DNA of 64,000 nt from Pseudomonadota bacterium (GTDB lineage: Bacteria > Pseudomonadota > Alphaproteobacteria > Caulobacterales > Caulobacteraceae). Shown in pieces: positions 31,712 to 40,504 of the stretch. Position 1 is the first letter of the stretch; each line of letters begins with the position of its first letter. Made by a program: the position numbers and the translations under genes. The notes below the pieces were generated by a model. The model was not told the origin of the DNA and ran no database searches. It saw only the letters and a program-made list of their open reading frames with translations. The DNA lies in contig JAFECT010000003.1 in assembly GCA_018241995.1 (NCBI GenBank), forward strand, positions 62,001 through 126,000, in the 5' to 3' direction.

Positions 31712-33835
31712 CTATTCTCCAACCGCTTTTGCGATCATGCGGCCGGTCAGCACCTGGGGCAGGATTCGTGGCCTGTCCGCGCCCGGCGTGTAGACAAGAT
31801 AGAGCGGCACGCCGGTGCGGCCCTGCTCGGCCAGGGCCTTGGCTATGACGTCGTCGCGCCGGGTCCAGTCGCCCACCAGATAGAGCGTCCGCGTGCGGGC
31901 GAAGGCCTTAGCGACGGCCGGGTCGGAGAAGGCCAGCCGCTCGTTGACCTTGCAGGTCACGCACCAGGCGGCGGTGAAGTTCACGAACACGGGCCGGCCC
32001 TCCTCGCGGGCCGCGGCGAGGCGCTCGGGCGTGAAGGGCTCGCTCGGCAGGTCGGTGGCTGAGGCCGCGGCTTTGTCGGTCGACGGGGCTGCGGCGATGG
32101 TCGCCGAGATCGCCAGGAAGCCCACCAGCATCAGCGAGACGGCGGCCACGCCCAGGCTCACCAGGGCCTGGCGACCGTGGGCATGCTCACGCTGGGCGCG
32201 GCCCAGCAGATAGGCGCAGAGGCCCAGGCCCACCGTCGCCGCCATCAGCCAGCCCAGGGCCAGGTCGCCGGCCTGCTGGGCGAACACCCAGGCCATGAAG
32301 GCGGCGGTGGCGTACATCGGAAAGGCCAGGACGTGGCGCAGGGTCTCCATCCAGGGGCCCGGCTTGGGGAAGCGGCGCAGCAGTCCGGGCGACAGGCTCA
32401 GCGCCACGAAGGGCAGCGCCAGACCGATGCCCAAAGCCAGGAACACCAGCAGGATTTCCAGCGGCCCGGCGGTCAGGGCGTAGCCGAGCGCAGACGCCAT
32501 GAAGGGCGCGGTGCAAGGCGCGCCGACCACCACGGCCAGCACGCCGGTGAAGAACGGGCCGAGCACCCCGGGCTTGGTCTGGAGCTCCGAGCCCACGCCC
32601 TGCAGCGACAGTCCGGCCTCGAACACGCCGGATAGGTTCAGGGCGATGGCCAGCACCAGCAGGGTCAGGAAGGCGGTCACGTCCGGCGACTGCAGCTGGA
32701 AGCCCCAGCCCACCGCGTGTCCGGCGGCCTTGGAGACGATCAGGATCAGCGCCAGGGCGAGGAAGGTGGTCAGGGCGCCTGCGGCGAAGGCGAAACCGTC
32801 GCGGCGCGCCTCGGCTGGGGCGTGGGCCTGCCGCGCCAGGGCTGCGGCCTTCATCGACAGCACCGGGAACACACAGGGCATCAGGTTCAGGATCACGCCG
32901 CCGATCAGGGCGAACAGCACGGCGACCGCCAGGCCGCCGATGTCGCCTTTGGCCTTGGCCGAGGGCGCCTCGTCCGCTGCCGGAACGGCTCCGAGGCCGG
33001 TGGCGCCGGGCAGGGCCGCGCCTGGTTGGGCGGTGATCTGGTAAACGCCCGCGCGAGTCTCCAGTAGGCCCGAAACCGGGCCGGTCAGGCCCGCCTTGGC
33101 GAGCGCCGGAGCGGGTTTCAGCGTCAGGGTCAGGCCTTCGGGGCCGTGTTCCACCGCCTGGCGCGCGGGATGGTCGATGACGCCGCTTGCGTCCGGATAG
33201 AAGTAGGCGCCGGTCGCGTCCGCGCCCTTCAGCGCTCCGCCGACCGCCCAGAGCTTCAGCGCGCCGCCCTGCAGGGCCGCGCTGGCCTGGATCGGGGCCG
33301 GTTTGGGCGCGGCGGCCATGGCCTTGGTCACAGCCTCACCGAAGCGGGGATCGGGCAGCGGGGCGCCGCTCGCGACGGTCAGGTCGACCTTCACATCCGC
33401 GCTCTCCGGCACACAGATGTCCTTGCAGACCAGCACATCGACGTGGGCGGCCAGCGGAACAGTCCCGGGCTTGGCCGAGGCCGGAACCTTGATCGGCACT
33501 GTCAGCCAGACCTGGTCCTCATAGCCGTAGGTCATCAGGGTGGCTTCGCGCAGGCGCTTGGGCGCCGGCCACACGATGTCGCCCGCGCTCCAGCCCGTGG
33601 GTAGGGTCCATTTGACCTGGGTCGCTTGCCCTGCGTCGCCGGAGTTCTTCCAGTAGGTGTGCCAGCCCTTCTCGATGGTCTGATGCACGGCGACATTGAT
33701 GACGCCGCCCGGCTGGGCGGAGGCGCTCTGCGGCGCCAGTTCGAAGCGCACGTGCGGCGCGCCAAGCATCTGGGCATTGGCCGGCGCAGCGATCGCCAGG
33801 AGCGCCAGCAGGGCTAGGAACAGACGAACAATCAC
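31712..33835 (-). CDS. Protein-disulfide reductase DsbD family (ScsB-like)
   Basis: A 707-residue inner-membrane electron carrier passing reducing power from cytoplasmic thioredoxin to the periplasm. GTG 33835 follows GGAG and starts the signal IVRLFLALLALLAIAAPANAQ. The N-terminal periplasmic domain (about 25-310) is beta-rich and includes CKDICVPE. The central domain has eight or so helices with NLMPCVFPVLSMKA and GAPCTAPFM, whose Cys pair relays electrons. The C-terminal thioredoxin domain carries WCVTCK at about 624-629. Confidence 0.9.
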   Translation of the reverse strand: MIVRLFLALLALLAIAAPANAQMLGAPHVRFELAPQSASAQPGGVINVAVHQTIEKGWHTYWKNSGDAGQATQVKWTLPTGWSAGDIVWPAPKRLREATLMTYGYEDQVWLTVPIKVPASAKPGTVPLAAHVDVLVCKDICVPESADVKVDLTVASGAPLPDPRFGEAVTKAMAAAPKPAPIQASAALQGGALKLWAVGGALKGADATGAYFYPDASGVIDHPARQAVEHGPEGLTLTLKPAPALAKAGLTGPVSGLLETRAGVYQITAQPGAALPGATGLGAVPAADEAPSAKAKGDIGGLAVAVLFALIGGVILNLMPCVFPVLSMKAAALARQAHAPAEARRDGFAFAAGALTTFLALALILIVSKAAGHAVGWGFQLQSPDVTAFLTLLVLAIALNLSGVFEAGLSLQGVGSELQTKPGVLGPFFTGVLAVVVGAPCTAPFMASALGYALTAGPLEILLVFLALGIGLALPFVALSLSPGLLRRFPKPGPWMETLRHVLAFPMYATAAFMAWVFAQQAGDLALGWLMAATVGLGLCAYLLGRAQREHAHGRQALVSLGVAAVSLMLVGFLAISATIAAAPSTDKAAASATDLPSEPFTPERLAAAREEGRPVFVNFTAAWCVTCKVNERLAFSDPAVAKAFARTRTLYLVGDWTRRDDVIAKALAEQGRTGVPLYLVYTPGADRPRILPQVLTGRMIAKAVGE

Positions 33836-33959
33836 CCTGAACTCCGGCGGCGCTTGCGACGCCGCTTTATGGGCGAGATCGGCGTTCGGAGAAAGCCTTG
33901 CGCTGGGCCGAAGGCAGGCCTTAAGTCCCGCTTCCCACACGCCGTCAGGGAACGGATCG

Positions 33960-34346
33960 ATGCGCTTCGACGAGATCGAGATCGGCCAGGTCATGTCGCT
34001 GGGGGCCATCGCCCTGGACCGGCGGGCGATCGAGAGCTTCTGTGGCCTGTTCGCCCCGGACTGGGACGCGATGAACGGGGCGCCCGACCCCATGGTCTAT
34101 GCGATCTGGTCCCGCCTTGAGGCCGACACCTCCAAGGGCTGGGGCCACCACAAGCGCCTGGCCGTGGACGCCCTGCGCTGGGCCCGGAACCCGCCGGCGG
34201 GCGAGCTGCTGCGCGGGCGCATGACGGTGATGGGCAAGGATCCGGTGGGTGAGAACAAGGGCGTGATCATCGCCCAACACGACCTGCTCGACGAGGCCGG
34301 GCGGCTGGTGTTCTCCTGCCTGACCCGCTCGGTGGTCGGGCGCTAG
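33960..34346 (+). CDS. MaoC-like hotdog protein, 128 aa
   Basis: Starts MRFDEIEIGQVMSLGAIALD, the opening of MaoC-type hydratase/dehydratase domains, with DRRAIESFCGLFAPDW next. The usual catalytic Asp/His helix is not clear, and the central region (SRLEADTSKGWGHH) is unusual. It could be a structural hotdog or a thioesterase relative rather than a hydratase. The RBS is weak. No operon partner. Confidence 0.6.
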   Translation: MRFDEIEIGQVMSLGAIALDRRAIESFCGLFAPDWDAMNGAPDPMVYAIWSRLEADTSKGWGHHKRLAVDALRWARNPPAGELLRGRMTVMGKDPVGENKGVIIAQHDLLDEAGRLVFSCLTRSVVGR

Positions 34347-34351
34347 GTACG

Positions 34352-34382
34352 AAAAGGGCGCGGAAGCCGAAGCCCCACGCCC
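34352..34382 (-). terminator. Terminator for sapC (minus strand)
   Basis: On the minus strand GGGCG...CGCCC with an inner GG/CC pair, followed by TTTTC. It lies 26 bp beyond the SapC stop codon. Confidence 0.65.
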
Positions 34383-34408
34383 AAATCCTGTTCCGATGTC
34401 GCCGAGCC

Positions 34409-35206
34409 TCAGGCGTTGGCGGCGGCGGGCTGTTCCTTGGCGGCCTTTTCCAGCGCCATGGCCACCAGCTTGTCCCAGGCGATCAGCGAGATCAGGTGGG
34501 CGTAGATCTGCGGCAGGGCGCCGTTGTCGCGCAGCTCGGCGAGCTTTTCGGGCGACAGGGCGTTCAGCTTTTCGTTCGAAACGGCGAAATAGTCCGCCAG
34601 CTTGACCGGCTCGGCCGGGCTGCCGTCCGGGTTCTGCGGACGATAGGTCGCCTCGCGCACCTCGAACAGGTCCAGGTCCTTGAGCAGTTCCACGAACTGC
34701 TCGGTGCGGCGACGCTCGGTCTCGAAGTCCGAACAGAACTGCATGGCGGTCTCGGTGTAGGCCGAGGGCTTCTCGTCCTCGAAGAACGGCACGTCGGCGT
34801 TCTCGGAAATGAAGGGCGCGGAGCGGTCCACGCACAGCACCAGGCGCTGGCTCTGCTCGTCGTTGGCGAAGACGAAGGGATAGCGGCGTACGAAGCTCGG
34901 GATATAGGCGTCGACGCGGAAGTCGCCGTTCTCGTTGACGAACAGATTCTCGTCCTGGCGCAGGCCCATGGCCGCCAGAGGCACCTTGGCCTCGCCCAGG
35001 AAGATGATCGGGTAGGACAGGCTGGCGGTGATGAATTCCGCCACGGTCAGCGGCACCAGATTGGTCTGGGCCACGAAACGGTAGGGCTTGTCGGTGCGGT
35101 TGACGCCCAGCTTGCCGTGCGTCTGGACGCTGAGCGGCTCGGGGCTCTGGTAGAACAGCACGTTCCCGGAAAGGGTGGCGCCGGCTTCGATCTGGTCCTG
35201 TTCCAT
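34409..35206 (-). CDS. SapC family protein
   Basis: A 265-residue SapC-like protein. It starts MEQDQIEAG and has LVPLTVAEFITASLSYPIIFL, DAYIPSFVRRYPFVFAND, LCVDRSAPF and a C-terminal helix. The name comes from the S-layer/peptide-resistance locus of Campylobacter; in Alphaproteobacteria the function is unproven. ATG 35206 is chosen because the frame upstream encodes no family sequence. Monocistronic with its own terminator. Confidence 0.85.
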   Translation of the reverse strand: MEQDQIEAGATLSGNVLFYQSPEPLSVQTHGKLGVNRTDKPYRFVAQTNLVPLTVAEFITASLSYPIIFLGEAKVPLAAMGLRQDENLFVNENGDFRVDAYIPSFVRRYPFVFANDEQSQRLVLCVDRSAPFISENADVPFFEDEKPSAYTETAMQFCSDFETERRRTEQFVELLKDLDLFEVREATYRPQNPDGSPAEPVKLADYFAVSNEKLNALSPEKLAELRDNGALPQIYAHLISLIAWDKLVAMALEKAAKEQPAAANA

Positions 35207-35307
35207 CAGTCTTTGGTCTCGAGCGAAAAAAAGGTGAGCGGCGCTTCTAGCCGAACCGAGCGTGCGCGGCAACGAAACGCGCGTTGCAGGGGCGAAACGG
35301 GTCGCTT

Positions 35308-35658
35308 CTACAGCTTCAATCCGAACCGTGGGCCGATCCAGGTGGTCGCCAGATAGAGGCCGATTGTCAGCACACAGCCCGCCGCCAGCGCCGGCCAGAA
35401 CGCGACGCCGCGCTTCAGCAGGGCCGGTATCAGCAGGAACATCGGCAGGGACGGCAACACGAACCAGAAGGTGCCGGTGGCGTGCGCGGCCATGCGCTGC
35501 GGGTCATGGGTGTCGCGCCACAGCCACATCATGCCAAGCACCGACACCAGGGGCAGCGAGGCGATCAGCCCGCCCAGGCCTGGCCAACGCTTGGCCACCT
35601 CGGAGACCGCGGCGACGATGACGCCGGAAATCAGGGCCTTCAGAACCAGGTAGAACAT
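35308..35658 (-). CDS. DUF3147 family membrane protein
   Basis: A 116-residue inner-membrane protein with four helices: MFYLVLKALISGVIVAAVSE, GLIASLPLVSVLGMMWLW, TFWFVLPSLPMFLLIPALL and a last helix ending TWIGPRFGLKL. The SLPLVS motif is typical. CGGAG sits upstream of ATG 35658. Function unknown. Confidence 0.8.
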   Translation of the reverse strand: MFYLVLKALISGVIVAAVSEVAKRWPGLGGLIASLPLVSVLGMMWLWRDTHDPQRMAAHATGTFWFVLPSLPMFLLIPALLKRGVAFWPALAAGCVLTIGLYLATTWIGPRFGLKL

Positions 35659-35725
35659 CGATCGCTCCGAAAACGCGGCTCTCCAACCCTTCCTTAAGCG
35701 CTTTGCGTCAAATTGGCTCAACGTC

Positions 35726-36931
35726 ATGAGCAGCCCCGCCCTTATCAAAGCCCTGGATCAGACCGCGCTGCGCGCGGTCATCGACCAGCACGCCCGCTAT
35801 CTGTCGGGCATGCCCGGGGGGCGGCGGGCCAACCTCACCTATTGCGATCTGGCCAACTGCAGCCTGGAAGGCGTCGACCTGTCCGACGCCGACCTGACCG
35901 GGGCGCGATTGAACTCGGCCCTGCTGAAGAACGCCCGCCTGAACCGGACCATCCTGTTCGGCGCCGACATGCGCGAGGCCGATCTGCGCTTCGCTTCGCT
36001 GAAGCGCGCCGACCTGCGCGGCGCTTGCCTGCGCGGCGCCAATCTTTCCGGCGCGGAGCTGGTCGGCTGCGATCTGCGTGAAGGCCTGATCGCCTTGCAG
36101 GACGCGAAGAACGGTTTCCGGCTGCTGAGCCACCAGAAACGCCCGGGCGAACTCGACTACGCGGTGTTGCGCGGCGCCAACCTGCAAGGCGCCCAGATGA
36201 GCGGCACCTTCGCCCTGGCGGCGGACTTCCGGGACGCCACCCTGACTAATGCGGTGCTGCAAGGCGCCCGGCTGAAGAACGCCAATCTCGGCGGGGCCGA
36301 TCTTTCCGGCGCTGACCTTTCCGCCGCCGATCTCTCCGGAGCCTCGCTGAAGGGCGCGGTGGTGGCCGGCGCCAATATCGAACGCGCGGTGGTCGACAAG
36401 GCCGACCTCTCCGATCTGCTGCGCGCGCCGCCCACCAGTGTCTACATCGACGACGTGCCCCTGCAGGAGGTGCTGGATGCGCACGAGGCGTGGTGCGACA
36501 CCGGCGGCATCCAGGGCAAGGCCGCGCGCGTGCCCGACGTGGATTTTCGCCCGGTGCGCAATATGGCCAAGCGCCGGCTGACGGCGTTGCATGCGCCCCG
36601 CGGCGTGTTCTTCGGCATGAACCTGGCCGGCGCCCAGCTCCAGGGCTCCGACCTCACCGGCGCCGACCTGCGCGGCGTGGATCTGCGCAACGCCGACCTG
36701 CGCGGAGCGCGCATGCTGGGCGTCCAGCTGCAGCGGGCCGACCTGCGCGGCGCCAAACTCGGTCCCCTGGTTATCGGCGAAGGTCGCTTCGTGCGCGCCG
36801 ACCTGTCTCAGGCAATCCTGGCCCACGCGGACCTTCGAGGCGCCGACCTGAACCGTGCGCGCCTGATCGACGTCGACCTCGACGGGGCCAAGACCGACGG
36901 CGCCGGCCTCGAACTGGCCGAAGTCGCCTGA
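35726..36931 (+). CDS. Pentapeptide-repeat protein
   Basis: The protein has 401 residues and is cytoplasmic. It has two blocks of A(D/N)LxX pentapeptides: residues about 35-235 (ANLTYCDLANCSLEGVDLSDADLTG and on) and about 293-395 (GMNLAGAQLQGSDLTG and on). Each should form a right-handed quadrilateral beta-helix. A non-repeat linker between them includes PPTSVYIDDVPLQEVLDAHEAW and a second Trp/Cys-containing stretch. Some members mimic DNA and inhibit gyrase; there is no evidence for that here. Divergent from DUF3147. Confidence 0.88.
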   Translation: MSSPALIKALDQTALRAVIDQHARYLSGMPGGRRANLTYCDLANCSLEGVDLSDADLTGARLNSALLKNARLNRTILFGADMREADLRFASLKRADLRGACLRGANLSGAELVGCDLREGLIALQDAKNGFRLLSHQKRPGELDYAVLRGANLQGAQMSGTFALAADFRDATLTNAVLQGARLKNANLGGADLSGADLSAADLSGASLKGAVVAGANIERAVVDKADLSDLLRAPPTSVYIDDVPLQEVLDAHEAWCDTGGIQGKAARVPDVDFRPVRNMAKRRLTALHAPRGVFFGMNLAGAQLQGSDLTGADLRGVDLRNADLRGARMLGVQLQRADLRGAKLGPLVIGEGRFVRADLSQAILAHADLRGADLNRARLIDVDLDGAKTDGAGLELAEVA

Positions 36932-37005
36932 TAGGTCCCAGACTCCATCTGGAAAGCGCGCTTTCGGGCGCCTAGCTATAGGGATCAGCAGGAGCGCCGA
37001 AGCGT

Positions 37006-37902
37006 ATGGACGCCGCTCGATTCCAGGAGCCGCGCCGGCGGATGATCCCGATCCGAAGCCCATGGGGCGACGGCGAGATGTCGGTGCTGGATTTCGGCGA
37101 CCCCCAGCGCCCGGTCGATGTGGTGTTCCTGCACGCCAATGGCTTCAACGGCCTGACCTATCGCAGCCTGATCGCGCCGCTTTCCGCCAGCCTGCGCGTG
37201 ATCGCGCCCGATCTAAGGGGGCATGGCTCCACGCGACTGAAGGCCGAGCCGAAGGACCGCCGCTCCTGGCGTGACTTCCGTGATGACGTGCGCGGCCTGC
37301 TGGCGGCGCTGGGCGGTCCGCCCGTGACCCTGGCGGGGCACTCGATGGGCGGCACGGTGGCCTTGCTGGCGGCGGCGAAGGACCCGGCGCGGGTGTCGAA
37401 CCTCGCCCTGTTCGATCCCGTGATCTGGCCCAGGCCTTGGGTAGGACTTTTCAACCTGCCCGGCGCCCAGGCCTTGGCCAAGGCGCGCATTCCGCTGGTG
37501 AAGGGCGCGTTGCGCCGTCGCTCGATCTTCGAAAGCCGCTCCGCCGCCTTCCAGGCCTATCGCGGCCGGGGCGCCTTCGCGAGCTGGCCCGAGACCACGC
37601 TCGCCGACTACGTCGCCGGCGGCTTCGACGAGCGGCCGGACGGGCGCGTCGAACTCAACTGCACGCCGGAGTGGGAAGCTTCCAATTTCGCCGCCCAGGC
37701 CAATGACCCCTGGCGGGCGTTGGGGCGCATCGACAAGCCGGTCATCGTGCTACGCGGCGACCACAATTCGACATGCCACCTGCGCGAGGGCGCGCGGCGG
37801 CGCTATCCGCATGTGCAGGCGCAGACGGTGGCAGGCGGGCACTTCTTCCCGATGGAACGGCCGGACCTGGTCCGTGACGCCATCCTGGACGCGGCGACCT
37901 AG
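37006..37902 (+). CDS. Alpha/beta hydrolase
   Basis: A 298-residue cytoplasmic hydrolase. It has the oxyanion region VVFLHANGFNGLTYR, the nucleophile elbow GHSMGGTVAL, an acid region KPVIVLRGDHNSTC, and the catalytic His in VAGGHFFPMERPD. AGGAG precedes ATG 37006 at a long distance (11 nt); an ATG at residue 13 (MIPIRSPWGD) is an alternative start. Substrate unknown. Stop codon overlaps the thioesterase stop in CTAG. Confidence 0.85.
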   Translation: MDAARFQEPRRRMIPIRSPWGDGEMSVLDFGDPQRPVDVVFLHANGFNGLTYRSLIAPLSASLRVIAPDLRGHGSTRLKAEPKDRRSWRDFRDDVRGLLAALGGPPVTLAGHSMGGTVALLAAAKDPARVSNLALFDPVIWPRPWVGLFNLPGAQALAKARIPLVKGALRRRSIFESRSAAFQAYRGRGAFASWPETTLADYVAGGFDERPDGRVELNCTPEWEASNFAAQANDPWRALGRIDKPVIVLRGDHNSTCHLREGARRRYPHVQAQTVAGGHFFPMERPDLVRDAILDAAT

Positions 37903-38834
37903 AAGCCGAAGCCTTCGATCACCTTGGACTGAAGCTCCGTCAGGGTCTCGGGCGAGCGTTCCGCCACCTTGCGTGCGTCCAGGTCCAGGGCGGCGGCGAT
38001 GCCCCGCGCGCTGGCCACTGGCTCACCAGTGATGGCGTCGAGCAGCCAGTGGGTGATGTGGCTGAAACGCGGCTCCAGGCGGCTGAAGCCCGAGCGCAGC
38101 GACAGGTGCCGACCCGCGCGCGGATTCTGCAGGTGCAGGATGCGGATTTCCAGCAAGGCGCCGCCCAGGCGCGGCTGGCCGGGCCTCTTGCCGCCGCGTG
38201 GCACGCCGCCGAACAGTTGCGCCGCCCCGTCCGAGAAGCGCGCCATCACCGCGTCGGGCCTCAGGCGCCCGAAGGCGTCGCAGTCCTGCGGCGTGACGGG
38301 CCCTCGGCCGATCGAGGGCACGCCGAGTTCGTCGGCCATGGCCGTGGAGGCCCGGGGCTCGACCGCGGCGTCATCCGGCACGCCCCTGGCGCCGGCGAAG
38401 TCGGGCCGCGTGCAGGCCAGCCGCTCGGCGGCGTTCAGTGTCGCCGTGGTCCACGGGAAGGCGCGGCCTGCGGCGGTGGCGTGGACCAGGCGCACGATGA
38501 AACTGGCGCAGGGCTCGCCTGATTCGGAGTGGCGCATGACCAACAGCGCCTCGGCTTCCTGTTCGCCGACGTTCAGGAGGCCCGCGTGCATGTGCAGCGG
38601 CGCGCCCGCATGGGCCTCGCGCAGGAACCGCACATGCTGCTCACGGATGATCAGGGTCGATCCGCCGGTCGGCGAAAAGGCGTCCGGCAGGCCCATAGCC
38701 GCGGCGAGGCCGGCCAGGCCCGCGTGCGCATGGGCGAGATAGAAGCGCACGTTCATGTGCCCCATCTCGTCGCATTCCCAGGCGTTGACGGCGCCGCGCC
38801 AGATCTCCAGCGACGGGGCCTCTGCGGTCGTCAC
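37899..38834 (-). CDS. Hotdog-fold acyl-CoA thioesterase, double domain
   Basis: The protein has 311 residues. GTG 38834 overlaps the CorA stop as GTGA, implying translational coupling. The first hotdog has VNAWECDEMGHMNVRFYLAHAHAG, the D-x-x-G-H-x-N thioesterase helix (4HBT family); the second (from about residue 175) includes VTPQDCDAFGRLRPDAVMARFSD, where the usual H-x-N is RLRPD. Probably hydrolyses acyl-CoA; substrate unknown. Confidence 0.8.
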   Translation of the reverse strand: MTTAEAPSLEIWRGAVNAWECDEMGHMNVRFYLAHAHAGLAGLAAAMGLPDAFSPTGGSTLIIREQHVRFLREAHAGAPLHMHAGLLNVGEQEAEALLVMRHSESGEPCASFIVRLVHATAAGRAFPWTTATLNAAERLACTRPDFAGARGVPDDAAVEPRASTAMADELGVPSIGRGPVTPQDCDAFGRLRPDAVMARFSDGAAQLFGGVPRGGKRPGQPRLGGALLEIRILHLQNPRAGRHLSLRSGFSRLEPRFSHITHWLLDAITGEPVASARGIAAALDLDARKVAERSPETLTELQSKVIEGFGF

Positions 38835-39793
38835 AGCCAGCCCTTCTTCTGGAACCACAGCAGCGGCAGGATGGCTGAGACCACCATGGCGCAGATCGCG
38901 GCCGGATAGGCGAAGCGCCAGTCCAGCTCGGGCATGTGGTGGAAGTTCATGCCGTAGATCGAGGCGATCAGGGTCGGCGGCATGAACACTACAGCCGCCA
39001 CCGAGAAGATCTTGATGATGGCGTTCTGCTCGATGTTGATCAGGCCCAGCGCCGCATCCAGCAGGAAGGTGACGTTGCCGGCCACGTAGGAGGCGTGGTC
39101 GGTGAGGGACTGGCCGTCGCGGGTCAGGGTCTTCAGCCGCTCGCGCGCGTCGGGCAGGTCGCTGAGTTCCGCGGCCAGCGAGGCGTAACCGACCAGTCGG
39201 CTCAGGCTGACCAGGCTCTCGCGGACCTTGGCGCCGATGGTCTGGGCATGGCCGAGGCCGGCCAGAATATCCTCGAACTTGCGCGTGCGCGGCCGGGCGA
39301 ACACGTCGCGCGACAGACCTTCGACCTCCGCGCCGGTCCGCTCCAGGATGTCGGCGGTGCGGTCGACGATGGCCTCCAGCAGGCTCAGGAACACCGCCCG
39401 GCCCGAGGCGCAGGTCATGGCGTGCTTCTCGACCTGGGCGGCGAAGACCTTCAGCGAATGCGGCTCCACATAGCGGATGGTCACCAGCTTGCCGGCGATC
39501 AGGGCGAAGGTGATGGGTTCGGTCGTGGGGGTCTGGGATTCTGAGGCGTAGAGGACCGAGGCGGTCATGATGGTCGCCCCGTCCTGCTGGTAGAGGCGGC
39601 TTGACGCCTCGATCTCGGCCATTTCCTCGCGGGTCGGCAGAAGCACGCCGAGTTGGTTCTCGACCAGGACCTCCTCCTCGCGGGTGGGGTTGTCCAGGTC
39701 GATCCAGACCGCATCTTGCGGCAGGCGCCAGTCGGTGAGGTCGACAGGGGCCTGTTCGAACTTGCGCACGTCGGCGCGCAGCACCCTCAGCAT
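38831..39793 (-). CDS. corA: CorA-type magnesium transporter
   Basis: The protein has 320 residues. The cytoplasmic N-terminal domain (1-255) is helical, with the long LERTGAEVEGLSRDVF stalk region. Two C-terminal helices follow, with the signature YGMN at 280-283 (SIYGMNFHHMPELDW) and the end LLWFQKKGWL. Forms a pentameric Mg2+ (or Co2+/Ni2+) channel. First gene of a coupled pair with the thioesterase. Confidence 0.93.
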   Translation of the reverse strand: MLRVLRADVRKFEQAPVDLTDWRLPQDAVWIDLDNPTREEEVLVENQLGVLLPTREEMAEIEASSRLYQQDGATIMTASVLYASESQTPTTEPITFALIAGKLVTIRYVEPHSLKVFAAQVEKHAMTCASGRAVFLSLLEAIVDRTADILERTGAEVEGLSRDVFARPRTRKFEDILAGLGHAQTIGAKVRESLVSLSRLVGYASLAAELSDLPDARERLKTLTRDGQSLTDHASYVAGNVTFLLDAALGLINIEQNAIIKIFSVAAVVFMPPTLIASIYGMNFHHMPELDWRFAYPAAICAMVVSAILPLLWFQKKGWL

Positions 39794-39899
39794 CTGGACG
39801 ACCTCAGCGTGACGATGCGCCGAAATACGCAGCGGCGCTCGCCCTCAATGACGGCGAATCCGCCGGGCGTCGAGTTCGGATCGCGGCGGGAGCTTGCGC

Positions 39900-40433
39900 C
39901 TAACGGGCGGCGACGGCGGTGGTGTTGGCGGGTTTGGCGCCGGCGACCAGTTGGTGCGTGGCGTCCTTGGCGGCCTGATAGATGAAGCCGTAGGTCGGAT
40001 AGACCGTGTGGCCGAGGTCGCCGAGCGGATTGTACCAGACCTTGACCTGGCTCCAGTCGCCCCGCTGCGAGACGTCGACGACGGTGACGTCGCTCTCGAC
40101 CTTGCCGCGGCCGCCGTCGATCGGGGACCAGTTGGCGTGACTGATCTGGATGATGCGGTCGGTCAGCACATGGCTGACGACGGCGACGTGGCCCAGGCGC
40201 ATGTGGCCGTTTGGCTTGAACACCAGGACGGCGCCGGCCTCAGGCGTGAAGCCTTTCTGGTACTTGCCGGTGGCTTGCTCCCACCAGGTCCAGGCGTTGC
40301 CGAACAGCTGGATGCCCGAGAACATGCGGGCGAAGGTCACGCACTGCAGATAGGGGTCCGCCTGAGCGGACCCGCCCATGCTGAAAAAAGCGATCGAGGC
40401 CGCAACAGCGGCGGCGGTCAGCCGTTTCATCAT
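39900..40433 (-). CDS. CHAP-domain exported amidase/endopeptidase
   Basis: The protein has 177 residues with a Sec signal (AAAVAASIAFFSMGGSAQA). CHAP core: YLQCVTFARMFSG (catalytic Cys), WTWWEQATG, GAVLVFKPNGHMRLGHVAVVSHVL (catalytic His) and ISHANWSPIDGG (Asn). It probably cleaves peptidoglycan peptides in cell separation or remodelling. Two adjacent ATG codons; either may be used. Confidence 0.88.
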   Translation of the reverse strand: MMKRLTAAAVAASIAFFSMGGSAQADPYLQCVTFARMFSGIQLFGNAWTWWEQATGKYQKGFTPEAGAVLVFKPNGHMRLGHVAVVSHVLTDRIIQISHANWSPIDGGRGKVESDVTVVDVSQRGDWSQVKVWYNPLGDLGHTVYPTYGFIYQAAKDATHQLVAGAKPANTTAVAAR

Positions 40434-40504
40434 GCCGGAATGGTCTCTCCCCGCCTCGGACGCTGAGGCTGTTAACCGATATCAGCGAGGGGTTGAAGAA
40501 CCCT